DNA of 64,000 nt. It comes from Parasphingorhabdus sp. SCSIO 66989 (GTDB taxonomy: Bacteria; Pseudomonadota; Alphaproteobacteria; Sphingomonadales; Sphingomonadaceae). The number at the start of each line of letters is the position of its first letter. The first letter of the stretch is position 1. The translations under genes and the position numbers were made by a program. The notes beneath the pieces are model-generated. The model made no database searches. It had not been told where the DNA came from and saw only the letters and a program-made list of their open reading frames with translations. Where the stretch lies: NCBI RefSeq assembly GCF_032852305.1, contig NZ_CP136594.1:1339501-1403500 (forward strand), in the 5' to 3' direction. Shown here in pieces: positions 49,103 through 57,663 of the stretch.

Positions 49103-50504
49103 ATTGCGCCCACGTTCCGCTCTCCGCGTTCAGCAGCGCATGATCTCGAACATCATCAAGACCACACCATATGTGATGATAATATCACATATGGCCTCTG
49201 GTAAGACCGGCGCAACGCTCGACGGCACACGCGACTTGCTCGACTATCAGGTCGTTGATCGCGTACTTGTCGTTGGCCCCAAACTGGTCGCAGAGCAGGG
49301 GTGGAAAGATGAGATCAAGACATGGGAGCATACCGCCTGTCTGTCGGTCGCCGTCTGCGTCGGCACCCCGAAGCAACGCCGCGCAGCTCTTGAGAGTGAT
49401 GCTGAGATCACCTGTATTAATAAAGAGAACCTTCCCTGGCTTTGGCGCGAGATCGGCGGCCTAGAGGGCTGGAAATGGCCAATGGTCGTCATTGACGAGT
49501 CCAGTATGTTTAAAGCTGGCAAGAAGCGCATAGCCCGGACGAGGGTGCGCGATAAGAAGAGCGGGGTGATGCGGGTACGAAAAGGCGGTCGTATGACGCG
49601 CTTTGGCGTTCTTGCGCAGGCGCGGTCAAAGATTGAACGGATAGTCGAGTTGACCGGCACCCCCGGCCAGTTGATCGACCTATGGGGGCAGATTTATCTG
49701 CTCGATCAGGGTGAACGGCTAGGGCACGACAAAGAGGCGTTTGAGGGCCGCTGGTTTTCAAAGAACAAATATACCCACAAGATCACACCACACCCGCACT
49801 CCGAAAAAGAGATTATGAGTCGCGCAAGTGATCTTATGATCTCCATGCCGAAGCTAGATGTGGTTCCGCCACCAGTGTATTCACAAATAAAACTTGAATT
49901 GCCACCGGACATATTGAAAGAATATCACCGTTTTCGACGTTCTTTGGTGTCAGAGTTATACGATGTGGAGGCGGTCAATTCAGGTGTTCTCGCTGGTAAA
50001 TTACTGCAATTCGCTAACGGCTCAATGTATAACGAGGACGGTGAGGTAGTACACGTTCACGACGAGAAGCTGAAAGCGCTTGATGAGTTCATTGATCGAG
50101 CGAACGGCGAGAACGTCATGATCTTCTATGGTTTCCGTTTCGACCTGGCGGCCATTCGCAAGCGATACCCCGATGCGGTCGTTCTCAATGAGTGCGATGA
50201 CGCTGTATCTTTATGGAATCAAGGGAAAATCAACAAACTACTTGCGCACCCGGCATCCTGCGCCCACGGCCTAAATCTGCAATATGGCGGACATCTTGCG
50301 GTATGGTATGGGCTGACCCGAAGCCGTGAATTATGGCTCCAAGCTAACATGCGATTACCGCGCCCTGGTCAAGATAAACTGGTCGGGATTTATTCGATAT
50401 TGTCGCAAGGCACATTAGACGAGCGGATTATCCAAGACCTCGACGACCAGATACGATCTGAGCAACGGATCATCGATTCCGTTCGTGCCGAAATCCTCGC
50501 TTAA
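49089..50504 (+). CDS. SNF2-like (superfamily 2) helicase
   Basis: 471 residues from ATG 49089 with GAAGG upstream. Motif I HMASGKT (residues 34-40), motif II VVIDESS (DExx, about 133-139), motif III ELTGTP, and C-terminal helicase features QANMRLPRPGQ (motif VI-like QxxxRxxRxGQ) and GTLDERI. SNF2-type ATPases of this kind sit beside VRR-NUC in many phages. An AAACTTGAAT half-site lies inside at 49890, and a perfect 11-bp inverted repeat lies over the motif I codons. Confidence 0.88.
   Translation: MSKTELRPRSALRVQQRMISNIIKTTPYVMIISHMASGKTGATLDGTRDLLDYQVVDRVLVVGPKLVAEQGWKDEIKTWEHTACLSVAVCVGTPKQRRAALESDAEITCINKENLPWLWREIGGLEGWKWPMVVIDESSMFKAGKKRIARTRVRDKKSGVMRVRKGGRMTRFGVLAQARSKIERIVELTGTPGQLIDLWGQIYLLDQGERLGHDKEAFEGRWFSKNKYTHKITPHPHSEKEIMSRASDLMISMPKLDVVPPPVYSQIKLELPPDILKEYHRFRRSLVSELYDVEAVNSGVLAGKLLQFANGSMYNEDGEVVHVHDEKLKALDEFIDRANGENVMIFYGFRFDLAAIRKRYPDAVVLNECDDAVSLWNQGKINKLLAHPASCAHGLNLQYGGHLAVWYGLTRSRELWLQANMRLPRPGQDKLVGIYSILSQGTLDERIIQDLDDQIRSEQRIIDSVRAEILA
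49167..49194. repeat. Perfect 11-bp inverted repeat inside the helicase gene
   Basis: CCATATGTGAT and ATCACATATGG with a 6-nt spacer, directly before the Walker A codons. A related CACACCATATGT also occurs at 49083, at the helicase start codon. Confidence 0.8.
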
Positions 50505-50528
50505 TCTCCGTATTGGATAATTTTTGCC

Positions 50529-50546
50529 ATTCAAGTTTTATTGAAT
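50529..50546. promoter_or_regulatory. Near-perfect dispersed palindrome ATTCAAG-TTTT-ATTGAAT
   Basis: One mismatch in the right arm. It lies 72 bp before the HTH gene at 50619 and just after the helicase stop, suiting autoregulation by that HTH protein. Confidence 0.7.
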
Positions 50547-50618
50547 AGTAACCTCTTTCCCGGTAACTGTGCCTCTCGTTAAGCATTAATAGGCGGTAAA
50601 GAGGAGTGACCAGAGAGC

Positions 50619-51014
50619 ATGGGGAAACGTCATGACGGGGATAAGGCCGAGTTCGCAAAGCGGCTTGATAAACTGCTGTTAGGGCATCCTGACGCTCCAA
50701 TAGGCAGAGGTCGATTTAAGTGGTTGCAGGAACAACTCGCTGAGCGAGGCATCAACGTAACCATAGAAGCTATATCCGGTTGGGTTGATGGGCGCTATAT
50801 GCCTTATTATCGCAGAATGGTGGTTATTGCCGATGTGTTCGATGTTTCGGTCGAAGAACTGGCCGAGGGTAACGATGTGCCCAAGCGCGATGTAAGTCTT
50901 CGTGGGTATCAGAAGCGTCAGATGTTCCTGGTCAGAGCCATTGAGAAGATGATCGAAGAATCGAACGAGAGTTCGGTCAAAGATATAGGCAAAGACGCCT
51001 TGGGGCGCTTGTGA
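50619..51014 (+). CDS. XRE-type helix-turn-helix regulator, repressor candidate
   Basis: 131 residues. RFKWLQEQLAERGINVTIEAISGWVDGR is a helix-turn-helix of the phage Cro/CI type, followed by PYYRRMVVIADVFDVSVEELAEG as in XRE repressors. The C-terminal half is a short charged helical tail, too small for a CI-type cleavable domain. It is the last phage gene, with a dispersed palindrome upstream, so it is the first candidate for the protein that binds those sites. Confidence 0.75.
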   Translation: MGKRHDGDKAEFAKRLDKLLLGHPDAPIGRGRFKWLQEQLAERGINVTIEAISGWVDGRYMPYYRRMVVIADVFDVSVEELAEGNDVPKRDVSLRGYQKRQMFLVRAIEKMIEESNESSVKDIGKDALGRL

Positions 51015-51092
51015 TTTGTTGGCTCTTTTGTTGGCTTATTTCTTTGCCATGCAACCTAAGCTATTCATATAGAGATATTAATTAGAATATCT

Positions 51093-51112
51093 GAATCCAG
51101 CCCTGTCCACCA
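51093..51112 (+). other. Putative attR: tRNA 3'-end remnant
   Basis: Twenty bases from GAATCC to CCACCA match the second half of a T-loop (GAAT), the 3' T-stem (CCAGC), a 7-base acceptor strand (CCTGTCC), a discriminator A and CCA. No tRNA 5' part precedes it. Integration into a tRNA 3' end leaves such a remnant at one prophage end; the intact tRNA would start GGACAGG and lie left of the window. The tRNA identity is unknown. Confidence 0.55.
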
Positions 51113-51137
51113 GATTTTGTCTGGTTCTTACAATTTT
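51109..51137 (+). terminator. Terminator next to the tRNA remnant
   Basis: Stem ACCAGA (51109-51114) and TCTGGT (51120-51125) with loop TTTTG, then a T-rich tract reaching TTTTT. It begins in the CCA end, as tRNA terminators often do, which supports the attachment-site reading. Confidence 0.55.
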
Positions 51138-51191
51138 TGTCTCTCTTAAGCGCTATGGTGCGCCTTCTGGACCAAATCCGGGGAGGGCAGA

Positions 51192-52211
51192 GTGAAATTC
51201 CGTCATTGTATCGCCGCGTTGGTGCTGACTGCCATGGTTGTGCCAAGCACAGCCGAAGCGAAGATCAAATCGTCCGACGTCCGCAAGGCCTATCTCAAGG
51301 GCAAGAAGAACAGCCATTATGGCCGATCAGATATTAACAGCGACATTCGCTGCATGATTCTCTACACCGTCTGGGCGACCATGAATTCAGGCAGCTATGA
51401 TATCAATCTGGCCTATGCCCATGGCGAGTTGGGATATGGCTATACCCAATATCAGTTCCACCATTATGGCAACAAGTTCGTCACCGACTATGCCAACGGC
51501 AATGCATGGCGGCAGATATTTTTGTCGGTTTCCCAAGATTATGCCAGCCGCGACATGGAAAAGGACCGGGAAGTCAAAAACATGGTTGAGGAAATTGGCA
51601 AATGCGCGGTGCCGCATGGCAAGGTCGTGATGCACCCGGGAGGACTGGTCCGTGCCGAGCATTTTCTCAATGCGATCAGCAGCCAACCTTATGAGCAGAG
51701 CTATCCTGAATGGGCCAAAGACCGCAAAGCCTGGGACAGTTATGCGACTGCGATGATGAACGGCCAGTTTGTCCGTGCGGTGGATATTGTATCGCGCTCG
51801 CTTGATGGTGGCGACAGCTCTACCTTTGACGATCAGGAATATATGGTCGCTATTGATGCAGCGGTGACGACAGGGAAGGCCAACCAGATACCGCAAGCAC
51901 AATTTGTGCGCGCCGCGGGCCGTGTGCCCGAGCGCTATGCCGGTTATGCCGGACAGAATGCCGCAGATTATCGTCCACAGGTAGAATTGATCAAGGCATC
52001 GGCAACATCGGGTCTGATGCCCAGTGCATCCGCGGCCAGCAATCAGGCGCGCGGTAGTGCGGAGAGAATTGCGCGTGACCGCTGCCGCGATGCGGGCGGC
52101 AAGGTATTGCGGGTCAACAGCGTCCCAACCAATTCGCGCAAGGCGACTGACACCACCTGGCGCTCAACCTATCAGGCGACGGCGCAATGCCAGTTTCCAG
52201 CGAGGCGGTGA
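51192..52211 (+). CDS. Secreted protein of unknown function
   Basis: 339 residues with a signal peptide (MKFRHCIAALVLTAMVVPSTAEA). Start is GTG with GGGGAGGG upstream. The mature part is helical with many Tyr and Asn; C-terminal RARDRCRDAGG-like region holds a Cys pair. No family recognised. It is the first host gene after the prophage and differs from phage genes in codon choice (more GC-rich third positions). Confidence 0.7.
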   Translation: MKFRHCIAALVLTAMVVPSTAEAKIKSSDVRKAYLKGKKNSHYGRSDINSDIRCMILYTVWATMNSGSYDINLAYAHGELGYGYTQYQFHHYGNKFVTDYANGNAWRQIFLSVSQDYASRDMEKDREVKNMVEEIGKCAVPHGKVVMHPGGLVRAEHFLNAISSQPYEQSYPEWAKDRKAWDSYATAMMNGQFVRAVDIVSRSLDGGDSSTFDDQEYMVAIDAAVTTGKANQIPQAQFVRAAGRVPERYAGYAGQNAADYRPQVELIKASATSGLMPSASAASNQARGSAERIARDRCRDAGGKVLRVNSVPTNSRKATDTTWRSTYQATAQCQFPARR

Positions 52212-52274
52212 GATAAGAAGAGCGGTTATAGGGCTCGAAAAAGACCTGTTTGTCTCAGGATTATGAGTGTCCGG

Positions 52275-53012
52275 TTAGGCACCAAACTGAAAATCGGGCA
52301 GGGCATCGAACGCCAGTTTCAGCGCCTCGCCCCAGCCGCTGGAGATTTGCGCGAAATAGGGGTCGTCTTTTTCGATGCGTTTCTCCTGGCCGATTTTCAG
52401 GCTGTCGGCATCATAGGCCATGATATCGAAGGGCAGGTCGACGGCAACATTGGCGCGGATGGTAGAGTCGAAGGAGACCAGCAACAGCTTGATCGCATTC
52501 TCGAACGACATTTCCTTGTCATAGGCGCGCAGCAATATCGGGCGGCCATATTTGGCCTCGCCAATCTGAAAAAAGGGATTGTCGGCGCTGGCTTCGATAA
52601 AATTGCCTTCCGGGTAGATCAGGAAAAGCTTGGGTTCGCTGCCCTTGATTTGGCCGCCGAGAATAAGCGTCGCGCCGAAGGTGGAAGCAGATTCCTGCCC
52701 CTCATCGCTATGGGTGCGGACCACTTCGCGCAAGGTTGCGCCGACGCGGCGGGCGACCTCGAACATGCTGGGGTCGCTGAGGATCGATGGATCACGTTCC
52801 TGCGGTGCCTTGGATCGCTCATCGAGTAGGCTGACCACCGATTGCGTCGTGCCGAGATTACCTGCGGAAAGCAGGGTTATCACCCGCTCGCCCGGCTCTT
52901 CCCAGATCTTCATCTTGCGCACCTGGGAGATATTGTCGACGCCGGCATTGGTCCGCGTGTCGGAGATAAACACCAGCCCGCGATCAAGCTTCATACCCAC
53001 GCAATATGTCAT
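52275..53012 (-). CDS. Proteasome-type protease, Anbu
   Basis: 245 residues. The N-terminus MTYCVGMKLDRGLVFISDTRTNAGVDNISQ is the Anbu signature: Thr2 would be the nucleophile after removal of Met, and GDNISQV-KM follows. Further proteasome-fold strands (ERVITLLSAGNLGTTQSV, TFGATLILGGQIKG, YGRPIL) are present. Anbu forms a helical or ring assembly related to HslV and 20S subunits. It ends the four-gene operon whose other members lie upstream. The frame extends upstream to 53075, but MTYCVG is the established start. Confidence 0.88.
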   Translation of the reverse strand: MTYCVGMKLDRGLVFISDTRTNAGVDNISQVRKMKIWEEPGERVITLLSAGNLGTTQSVVSLLDERSKAPQERDPSILSDPSMFEVARRVGATLREVVRTHSDEGQESASTFGATLILGGQIKGSEPKLFLIYPEGNFIEASADNPFFQIGEAKYGRPILLRAYDKEMSFENAIKLLLVSFDSTIRANVAVDLPFDIMAYDADSLKIGQEKRIEKDDPYFAQISSGWGEALKLAFDALPDFQFGA

Positions 53013-53084
53013 ATATTTGAGACCCTTAGCGGCAATGATTCGTGCTATCGCCGAAGACGATAACAGAAAATCCAATTGAGAGCG

Positions 53085-53885
53085 CTATTGCTGGACCTGC
53101 AATTCCACCGATAATGTTTCCATGCCATGGCCATAGCGCATGCCCGATATAGGGGCCGCTTCGCGATAGTCGAGTCCGGTGGCGACACGAACATAGCGTT
53201 CGTCGGGGGAGTAGCCGTTGGAGATATCAAAACCGACCCAGCCCAGCCCGTCAATATGCGCCTCGGCCCAGCCATGGGTGGCATCCTGCTCCACCCGGTC
53301 ATCCATCATCAAATAGCCCGAAACATAACGCGCCGGAAAGCCGAGCAGACGGGCGGCGCTGACAAAGATGTGACTATGGTCCTGACACACACCTTCGCCG
53401 AGCTTCAGTGCTTCCTCGGCGCTGGTCTCGGCATGGGTTTCGCCGGTGGAATAGGTAACGGCATCGCGGATCATTTGTGAGAGCGTATGCGCCTGCTCCA
53501 GCGCGGGCAATTCCTGTTTGCGTAATTCACTGACCAGCCTGCGGATTTCGCGGCCCGGGCGTGTAAGCTCGGTGGCATTCTGGAAATACCATAAGGGGGC
53601 ATGGCCACCATGCTTTCCGATCACACCACTGCTATCGGTAAGCTCAACCTCGCCGGTGCAGGTGATGATGATCTCATGCTCGCCGCGGCCAATGCTGATC
53701 AGGTCAACACTGTTGCTGTGCTGATCCTCAAAGCGCAGCTCTTTCTTGCCGCCTTCCACCGCTATCGACCAGGTAATGACATTCTGCCCCTTGCGCCGCT
53801 TCGGCGTCAGGCGCAATTGCTGCAAAGCATAATGGACCGGCGTGTCATAATGGTAGCGGCTGACATGGTTGATATGGAGGTGCAT
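53085..53885 (-). CDS. Transglutaminase-like cysteine protease family protein
   Basis: 266 residues. N-terminal bacterial transglutaminase-like domain (HINHVSRYHYDTPVHYALQQLRLTP), then the catalytic triad: Cys in GEGVCQDHSHIF, His in ATHGWAEAHI and Asp in VGFDISNGYSPDE. It belongs to the widespread set of transglutaminase, alpha-E and circularly permuted ATP-grasp genes that accompanies Anbu and may perform peptide ligation or processing. Confidence 0.9.
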   Translation of the reverse strand: MHLHINHVSRYHYDTPVHYALQQLRLTPKRRKGQNVITWSIAVEGGKKELRFEDQHSNSVDLISIGRGEHEIIITCTGEVELTDSSGVIGKHGGHAPLWYFQNATELTRPGREIRRLVSELRKQELPALEQAHTLSQMIRDAVTYSTGETHAETSAEEALKLGEGVCQDHSHIFVSAARLLGFPARYVSGYLMMDDRVEQDATHGWAEAHIDGLGWVGFDISNGYSPDERYVRVATGLDYREAAPISGMRYGHGMETLSVELQVQQ

Positions 53886-53900
53886 GGTCTGGCCGGTCCT

Positions 53901-54845
53901 TCAACTCTGCTGAAAGCGATAATCCTGCTCAATCTGCATCGCCAGCCGGTTATTGGCGGCGAGAAATTCGAGCAGATATTCATGCAGGCCATTGTCGAAA
54001 ATGGTTTCGATGGGCTGGCTCATATATTCTTCGCAGATATCGTCGGCCATCTGACTGGCGGTCGTGCGCTCGCCATAATTGCCTTCCAGATGGCCAAGAT
54101 TATCGTCGATCTTGTTGTAGCAAAAGGCGAGGGCACGCGGCATTTGCCGGTTGATGATAAGATATTCGGCGACCTGCACCGGATTTGTGTCCGGCCCGTT
54201 CAGCCAGCGATAGCTGCGTTGCGCCGAAACGGAGCGCAGGATTGTTTCCCATTGGACGTTGTCGAGTGAGGAGCCGACATTGGCGATAGTTGGCAGCAGC
54301 AAATAGTACTTCACATCGAGGATACGCGCGGTGTTGTCGGCGCGCTCGATAAAGGTACCCAGTCGCGAAAAGTTGAACCCGTCATTGCGGATCATCGTGC
54401 CCATCACCGCGCCGCGCACCAGGGCGCTTTGCTGGCGGATGGTGTTGAGCACATCGGGCAGATCCTGCTCGCGCACCTTGCGGCGGAACAGGTCTTTCAA
54501 TGTCATCCAGCTTTCATTGGTCGCTTCCCAGACCTCGCGGGTGATGGCAGTGCGCACCAAACGCGCATTGTCGCGCGCCAATTTGGTAATCGACAGAACG
54601 CTGCCCGGATTGCTGGTATCGCGCAGCAGAAAGTCGATCACCTGGGTTGAGCTGAAATCGTCATATTTTTCGCAATAGGCGGTGCGCGCTCCGACAGTGG
54701 TCAGCACCGACTCCCATTCATCAGCGGCGGATTTGGAGCGGGTAAGGGCGATGCGGAAACCGGCATCGATAAGGCGTGCGCTGTTTTCGCTGCGCTCTAG
54801 ATAACGCGACATCCAGAACAGGCCGCCTGCGGTTTTGCCCAGCAT
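53901..54845 (-). CDS. Alpha-E domain protein
   Basis: 314 residues, all-helical. The alpha-E signature MLGKTAGGLFWMSRYLERSENSARLIDAGFR at the start and GTFIERADNTARILDVKYYLLLP in the middle are clear. The domain is thought to cooperate with the ATP-grasp protein encoded four bases upstream, whose stop nearly touches this start. Confidence 0.92.
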   Translation of the reverse strand: MLGKTAGGLFWMSRYLERSENSARLIDAGFRIALTRSKSAADEWESVLTTVGARTAYCEKYDDFSSTQVIDFLLRDTSNPGSVLSITKLARDNARLVRTAITREVWEATNESWMTLKDLFRRKVREQDLPDVLNTIRQQSALVRGAVMGTMIRNDGFNFSRLGTFIERADNTARILDVKYYLLLPTIANVGSSLDNVQWETILRSVSAQRSYRWLNGPDTNPVQVAEYLIINRQMPRALAFCYNKIDDNLGHLEGNYGERTTASQMADDICEEYMSQPIETIFDNGLHEYLLEFLAANNRLAMQIEQDYRFQQS

Positions 54846-54848
54846 CGC

Positions 54849-56258
54849 CTATTCCTCCAAGACCCAGGTATCTTTGGTGCCGCCACCCTGGCTGGAATTG
54901 ACCACCAGTGAGCCCTTTTTCATCGCCACCCGTGTCAGGCCGCCGGGTGTAATGCTGATGCCTTTGGGCGAGACCAGAACAAAGGGGCGCAGATCAACAT
55001 GCCGCGGCGCCAGTTCGGCGTTGGTGAAGATCGGGACGGTGGAGAGCGCCAGCGTTGGCTGGGCGATATAATTGCCCGGATTATTCTCCAGCTTCTTGCG
55101 AAACTCCTCAATGTCCTTCTTGGTCGCCGCCGGGCCGACCAGCATGCCATAACCGCCTGAGCCATGCACCTCCTTAACCACCAGCTCGGGCAGATTGTCG
55201 AGGACATAGGCGAGTTGATCCTTCTCGCTGCAGCGCCAGGTCGGCACATTTTCCAGCATTGGTTTCTCGCCGGTATAGAATTCGACGATCTGCGGCATGT
55301 AGGAATAGAGTGCCTTGTCATCGGCGATGCCGGTGCCGGGCGCATTGGCGATTGTAATGCCGCCGGCGCGATAGACATCCATTATTCCGGGGACACCGAG
55401 CATGGATTCCGGTTTGAAGTTCAGCGGATCAAGATAATCATCATCAATGCGGCGGTAGAGCACATCAATCGGCTGATAACCGCGCGTTGTCCGCATCGCG
55501 ATACGGCCACCCTGTACGCTGAGGTCATGGCCTTCGACCAGCTCTGCGCCCATCTGATCCGCAAGAAAACTATGCTCAAAATAGGCGCTGTTATGAATAC
55601 CCGGTGTTAGCACCGCTACGGTAGGCTTGCCGCTGCATGCTGGCGGTGCGCATGCGGCGAGTGAGCGGCGCAAATCTTGCGGATAGCGCCCGACTTCCTG
55701 CACCGCGATTTGCGAGAACAGTTCGGGGAACATCTGGATCATCGTTTCGCGATTTTCCAGCATGTAGGAGACGCCTGAGGGTGTGCGGGCATTGTCCTCC
55801 AGCACATAAAACTGGTCATCGCCGGTGCGGACAATATCGGTGCCGATAATATGGGTGTAGATGCCGCCGGGCGGATTCACCCCGATCATCTGCGGCAGAA
55901 ACGCCTCATTCTGCGCGATCAGCTCAACCGGAACGCGCCCGGCGCGCAATATCTCCTGGCGGTGATAGATATCGTAGAGAAACGCATTGATTGCACGCAC
56001 GCGCTGCTCAATGCCGCGCGACAGCTTGCGCCATTCGCGCGCGGTGATGATGCGCGGCACAATATCAAACGGGATCAGCCGTTCATCGGCTTCCTCCTCG
56101 CCATAAACATTGAAGGTGATCCCGGTTTTGCGGAAAAAGGCCTCGGCCTCACGGGTTTTGCGCTTCAGGCGGTCGGCCTTTTCACCGTCCAGCCATTTCT
56201 GATAGGCAGCATAGGGTGCGCGTAGCGTATCGTCCGTTCCGAACATTTCGTCATACAC
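54849..56258 (-). CDS. Circularly permuted ATP-grasp protein
   Basis: 469 residues, typical for circularly permuted ATP-grasp type 2. Visible features: YDEMFGTDDTLRAPYAAYQKWL, NEAFLPQMIGVNPPGGIYTHIIGTDIVR, FYVLEDNARTPSGVSYMLENRE and VKEVHGSGGYGMLVGPA (P-loop-like glycine strand). First gene of the Anbu operon. It is expected to activate a carboxylate with ATP for amide bond formation; the substrate is unknown. Confidence 0.92.
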   Translation of the reverse strand: MYDEMFGTDDTLRAPYAAYQKWLDGEKADRLKRKTREAEAFFRKTGITFNVYGEEEADERLIPFDIVPRIITAREWRKLSRGIEQRVRAINAFLYDIYHRQEILRAGRVPVELIAQNEAFLPQMIGVNPPGGIYTHIIGTDIVRTGDDQFYVLEDNARTPSGVSYMLENRETMIQMFPELFSQIAVQEVGRYPQDLRRSLAACAPPACSGKPTVAVLTPGIHNSAYFEHSFLADQMGAELVEGHDLSVQGGRIAMRTTRGYQPIDVLYRRIDDDYLDPLNFKPESMLGVPGIMDVYRAGGITIANAPGTGIADDKALYSYMPQIVEFYTGEKPMLENVPTWRCSEKDQLAYVLDNLPELVVKEVHGSGGYGMLVGPAATKKDIEEFRKKLENNPGNYIAQPTLALSTVPIFTNAELAPRHVDLRPFVLVSPKGISITPGGLTRVAMKKGSLVVNSSQGGGTKDTWVLEE

Positions 56259-56505
56259 GCCGCAATCCCCCCTGCCAGTGCCGGGTAATTTTATTCCCGG
56301 AATGGATGATATATTGGAATTTGGCTATTACTACAGGCTGATGACAGGCTGTAAAGGTTTCAATTATTGCGGTGCAATATGATACAGATGTGATGGTGGT
56401 TTACGTTCCGCTACACATTCCTATGCGGCAATACGGCTGAGCATTCCCATCGGCACCATGCAATTCCCTTTGACACCCGCCGTGCGTCCGATGCAGGGAT
56501 AGGTT

Positions 56506-57663
56506 ATGACTGACAATTTCCTGTTTCAAACCGTTCCGCATTGTGTTTTTGGTGAGGGTGCTGTCGCTGAACTGGCGGCGCATCTAAAAGGTGAGGGGCT
56601 AACGCGCATCGCCGTGGTTACCGATAAAGGGCTGGTGGCCACTGGTGTTGTCGCGACAGTAGGGGCTGCGCTTCGTAGCGCGGGGCTTGAGCCATTGGTA
56701 TTTGACAGCATAGTCGCTGATCCGCCGGAAGAGATTGTCATCACCATGGCCGAAGCCGTGCGCGATTTTGGTGCTGATGCGGTTGTCGGGCTAGGCGGCG
56801 GCAGCCCGATGGACAGCGCCAAGGTGATTGCGGTGCTGGCTGGACCCAAGCCGCAGCCGCTCGCGGAAATGTATGGTGTTGGCAATGTGACCGCGCCGCG
56901 CCTGCCACTGTATATGGTGCCGACCACGGCGGGTACCGGATCAGAGGTAACGCCGATTGCCATCCTGACCACGGGCGAAACCACCAAGGCAGGGATTGTG
57001 TCACCCCGGCTCTACGCAGATGGTGCGTTTCTTGATCCGGCACTCACAATTGGCTTGCCTGCCCATATCACCGCGTCGACCGGGCTTGATGCCATGGTGC
57101 ATGCGATTGAGTCCTATACCGGCCGTCTGAAGAAAAATCCGATGTCCGACATGCTGGCGAAAGAGGCGCTGCGGTTGCTCACCGGCAATCTGGTGCGCGC
57201 CTGTCATCATGGCGATGACATGGTTGCCCGTGAGGCGATGCTGCGCGGATCGATGATTGCCGGACAGGCCTTTGCCAATTCGCCGGTCGGTGCGGTGCAT
57301 GCGCTGGCCTATCCGCTGGGCGGGATTTTTCATGTCCCTCATGGTCTTTCCAATGCCTTGGTGATGCCGCATGTGCTGCGCTTCAATCTCGATGCTGCTG
57401 CGCCATTATATGCTGAACTGGCCGACGCATTGCATCTGAATGCACCCGATGGGGAGATTGCTAAGGCGGAGGCGTTTATTGGCTATCTGGAACAGCTCTC
57501 CATCGATAGCGGCGCGCCGCAGCGGTTGCGCGATATTGATATTCCCGAGGACTCTCTCGACAGGCTGGCCGATGATGCGATGCTGCAGGAGCGGCTGCTG
57601 ATCAACAATCCGCGCGAGATGACCCGCGATGCAGCGCGGGAGGTGTATGATGCCGCCTGGTAA
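56506..57663 (+). CDS. Iron-containing alcohol dehydrogenase
   Basis: 385 residues of the Fe-ADH family. NAD-binding GGGSPMDSAK near residue 98, PTTAGTGSEVTP, and the metal ligands in DAMVHAIESYT, GAVHALAYPLGG and HVPHGLSNALVMP. It oxidises an alcohol or reduces an aldehyde or keto acid; the substrate is not evident. It overlaps the thioesterase start and probably forms an operon with the next two genes. Confidence 0.9.
   Translation: MTDNFLFQTVPHCVFGEGAVAELAAHLKGEGLTRIAVVTDKGLVATGVVATVGAALRSAGLEPLVFDSIVADPPEEIVITMAEAVRDFGADAVVGLGGGSPMDSAKVIAVLAGPKPQPLAEMYGVGNVTAPRLPLYMVPTTAGTGSEVTPIAILTTGETTKAGIVSPRLYADGAFLDPALTIGLPAHITASTGLDAMVHAIESYTGRLKKNPMSDMLAKEALRLLTGNLVRACHHGDDMVAREAMLRGSMIAGQAFANSPVGAVHALAYPLGGIFHVPHGLSNALVMPHVLRFNLDAAAPLYAELADALHLNAPDGEIAKAEAFIGYLEQLSIDSGAPQRLRDIDIPEDSLDRLADDAMLQERLLINNPREMTRDAAREVYDAAW

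Noticed and set aside
49083-49184. Promoter inside the helicase start from repeated ACACCATATGT
   Set aside because: The two matches are short, and no -35/-10 pair is convincing.
1-51191. Integrase, intact tRNA, CRISPR array or insertion sequence
   Set aside because: None was seen in the prophage part. No tyrosine or serine recombinase motifs, no complete cloverleaf and no regularly spaced repeats with unique spacers were found.
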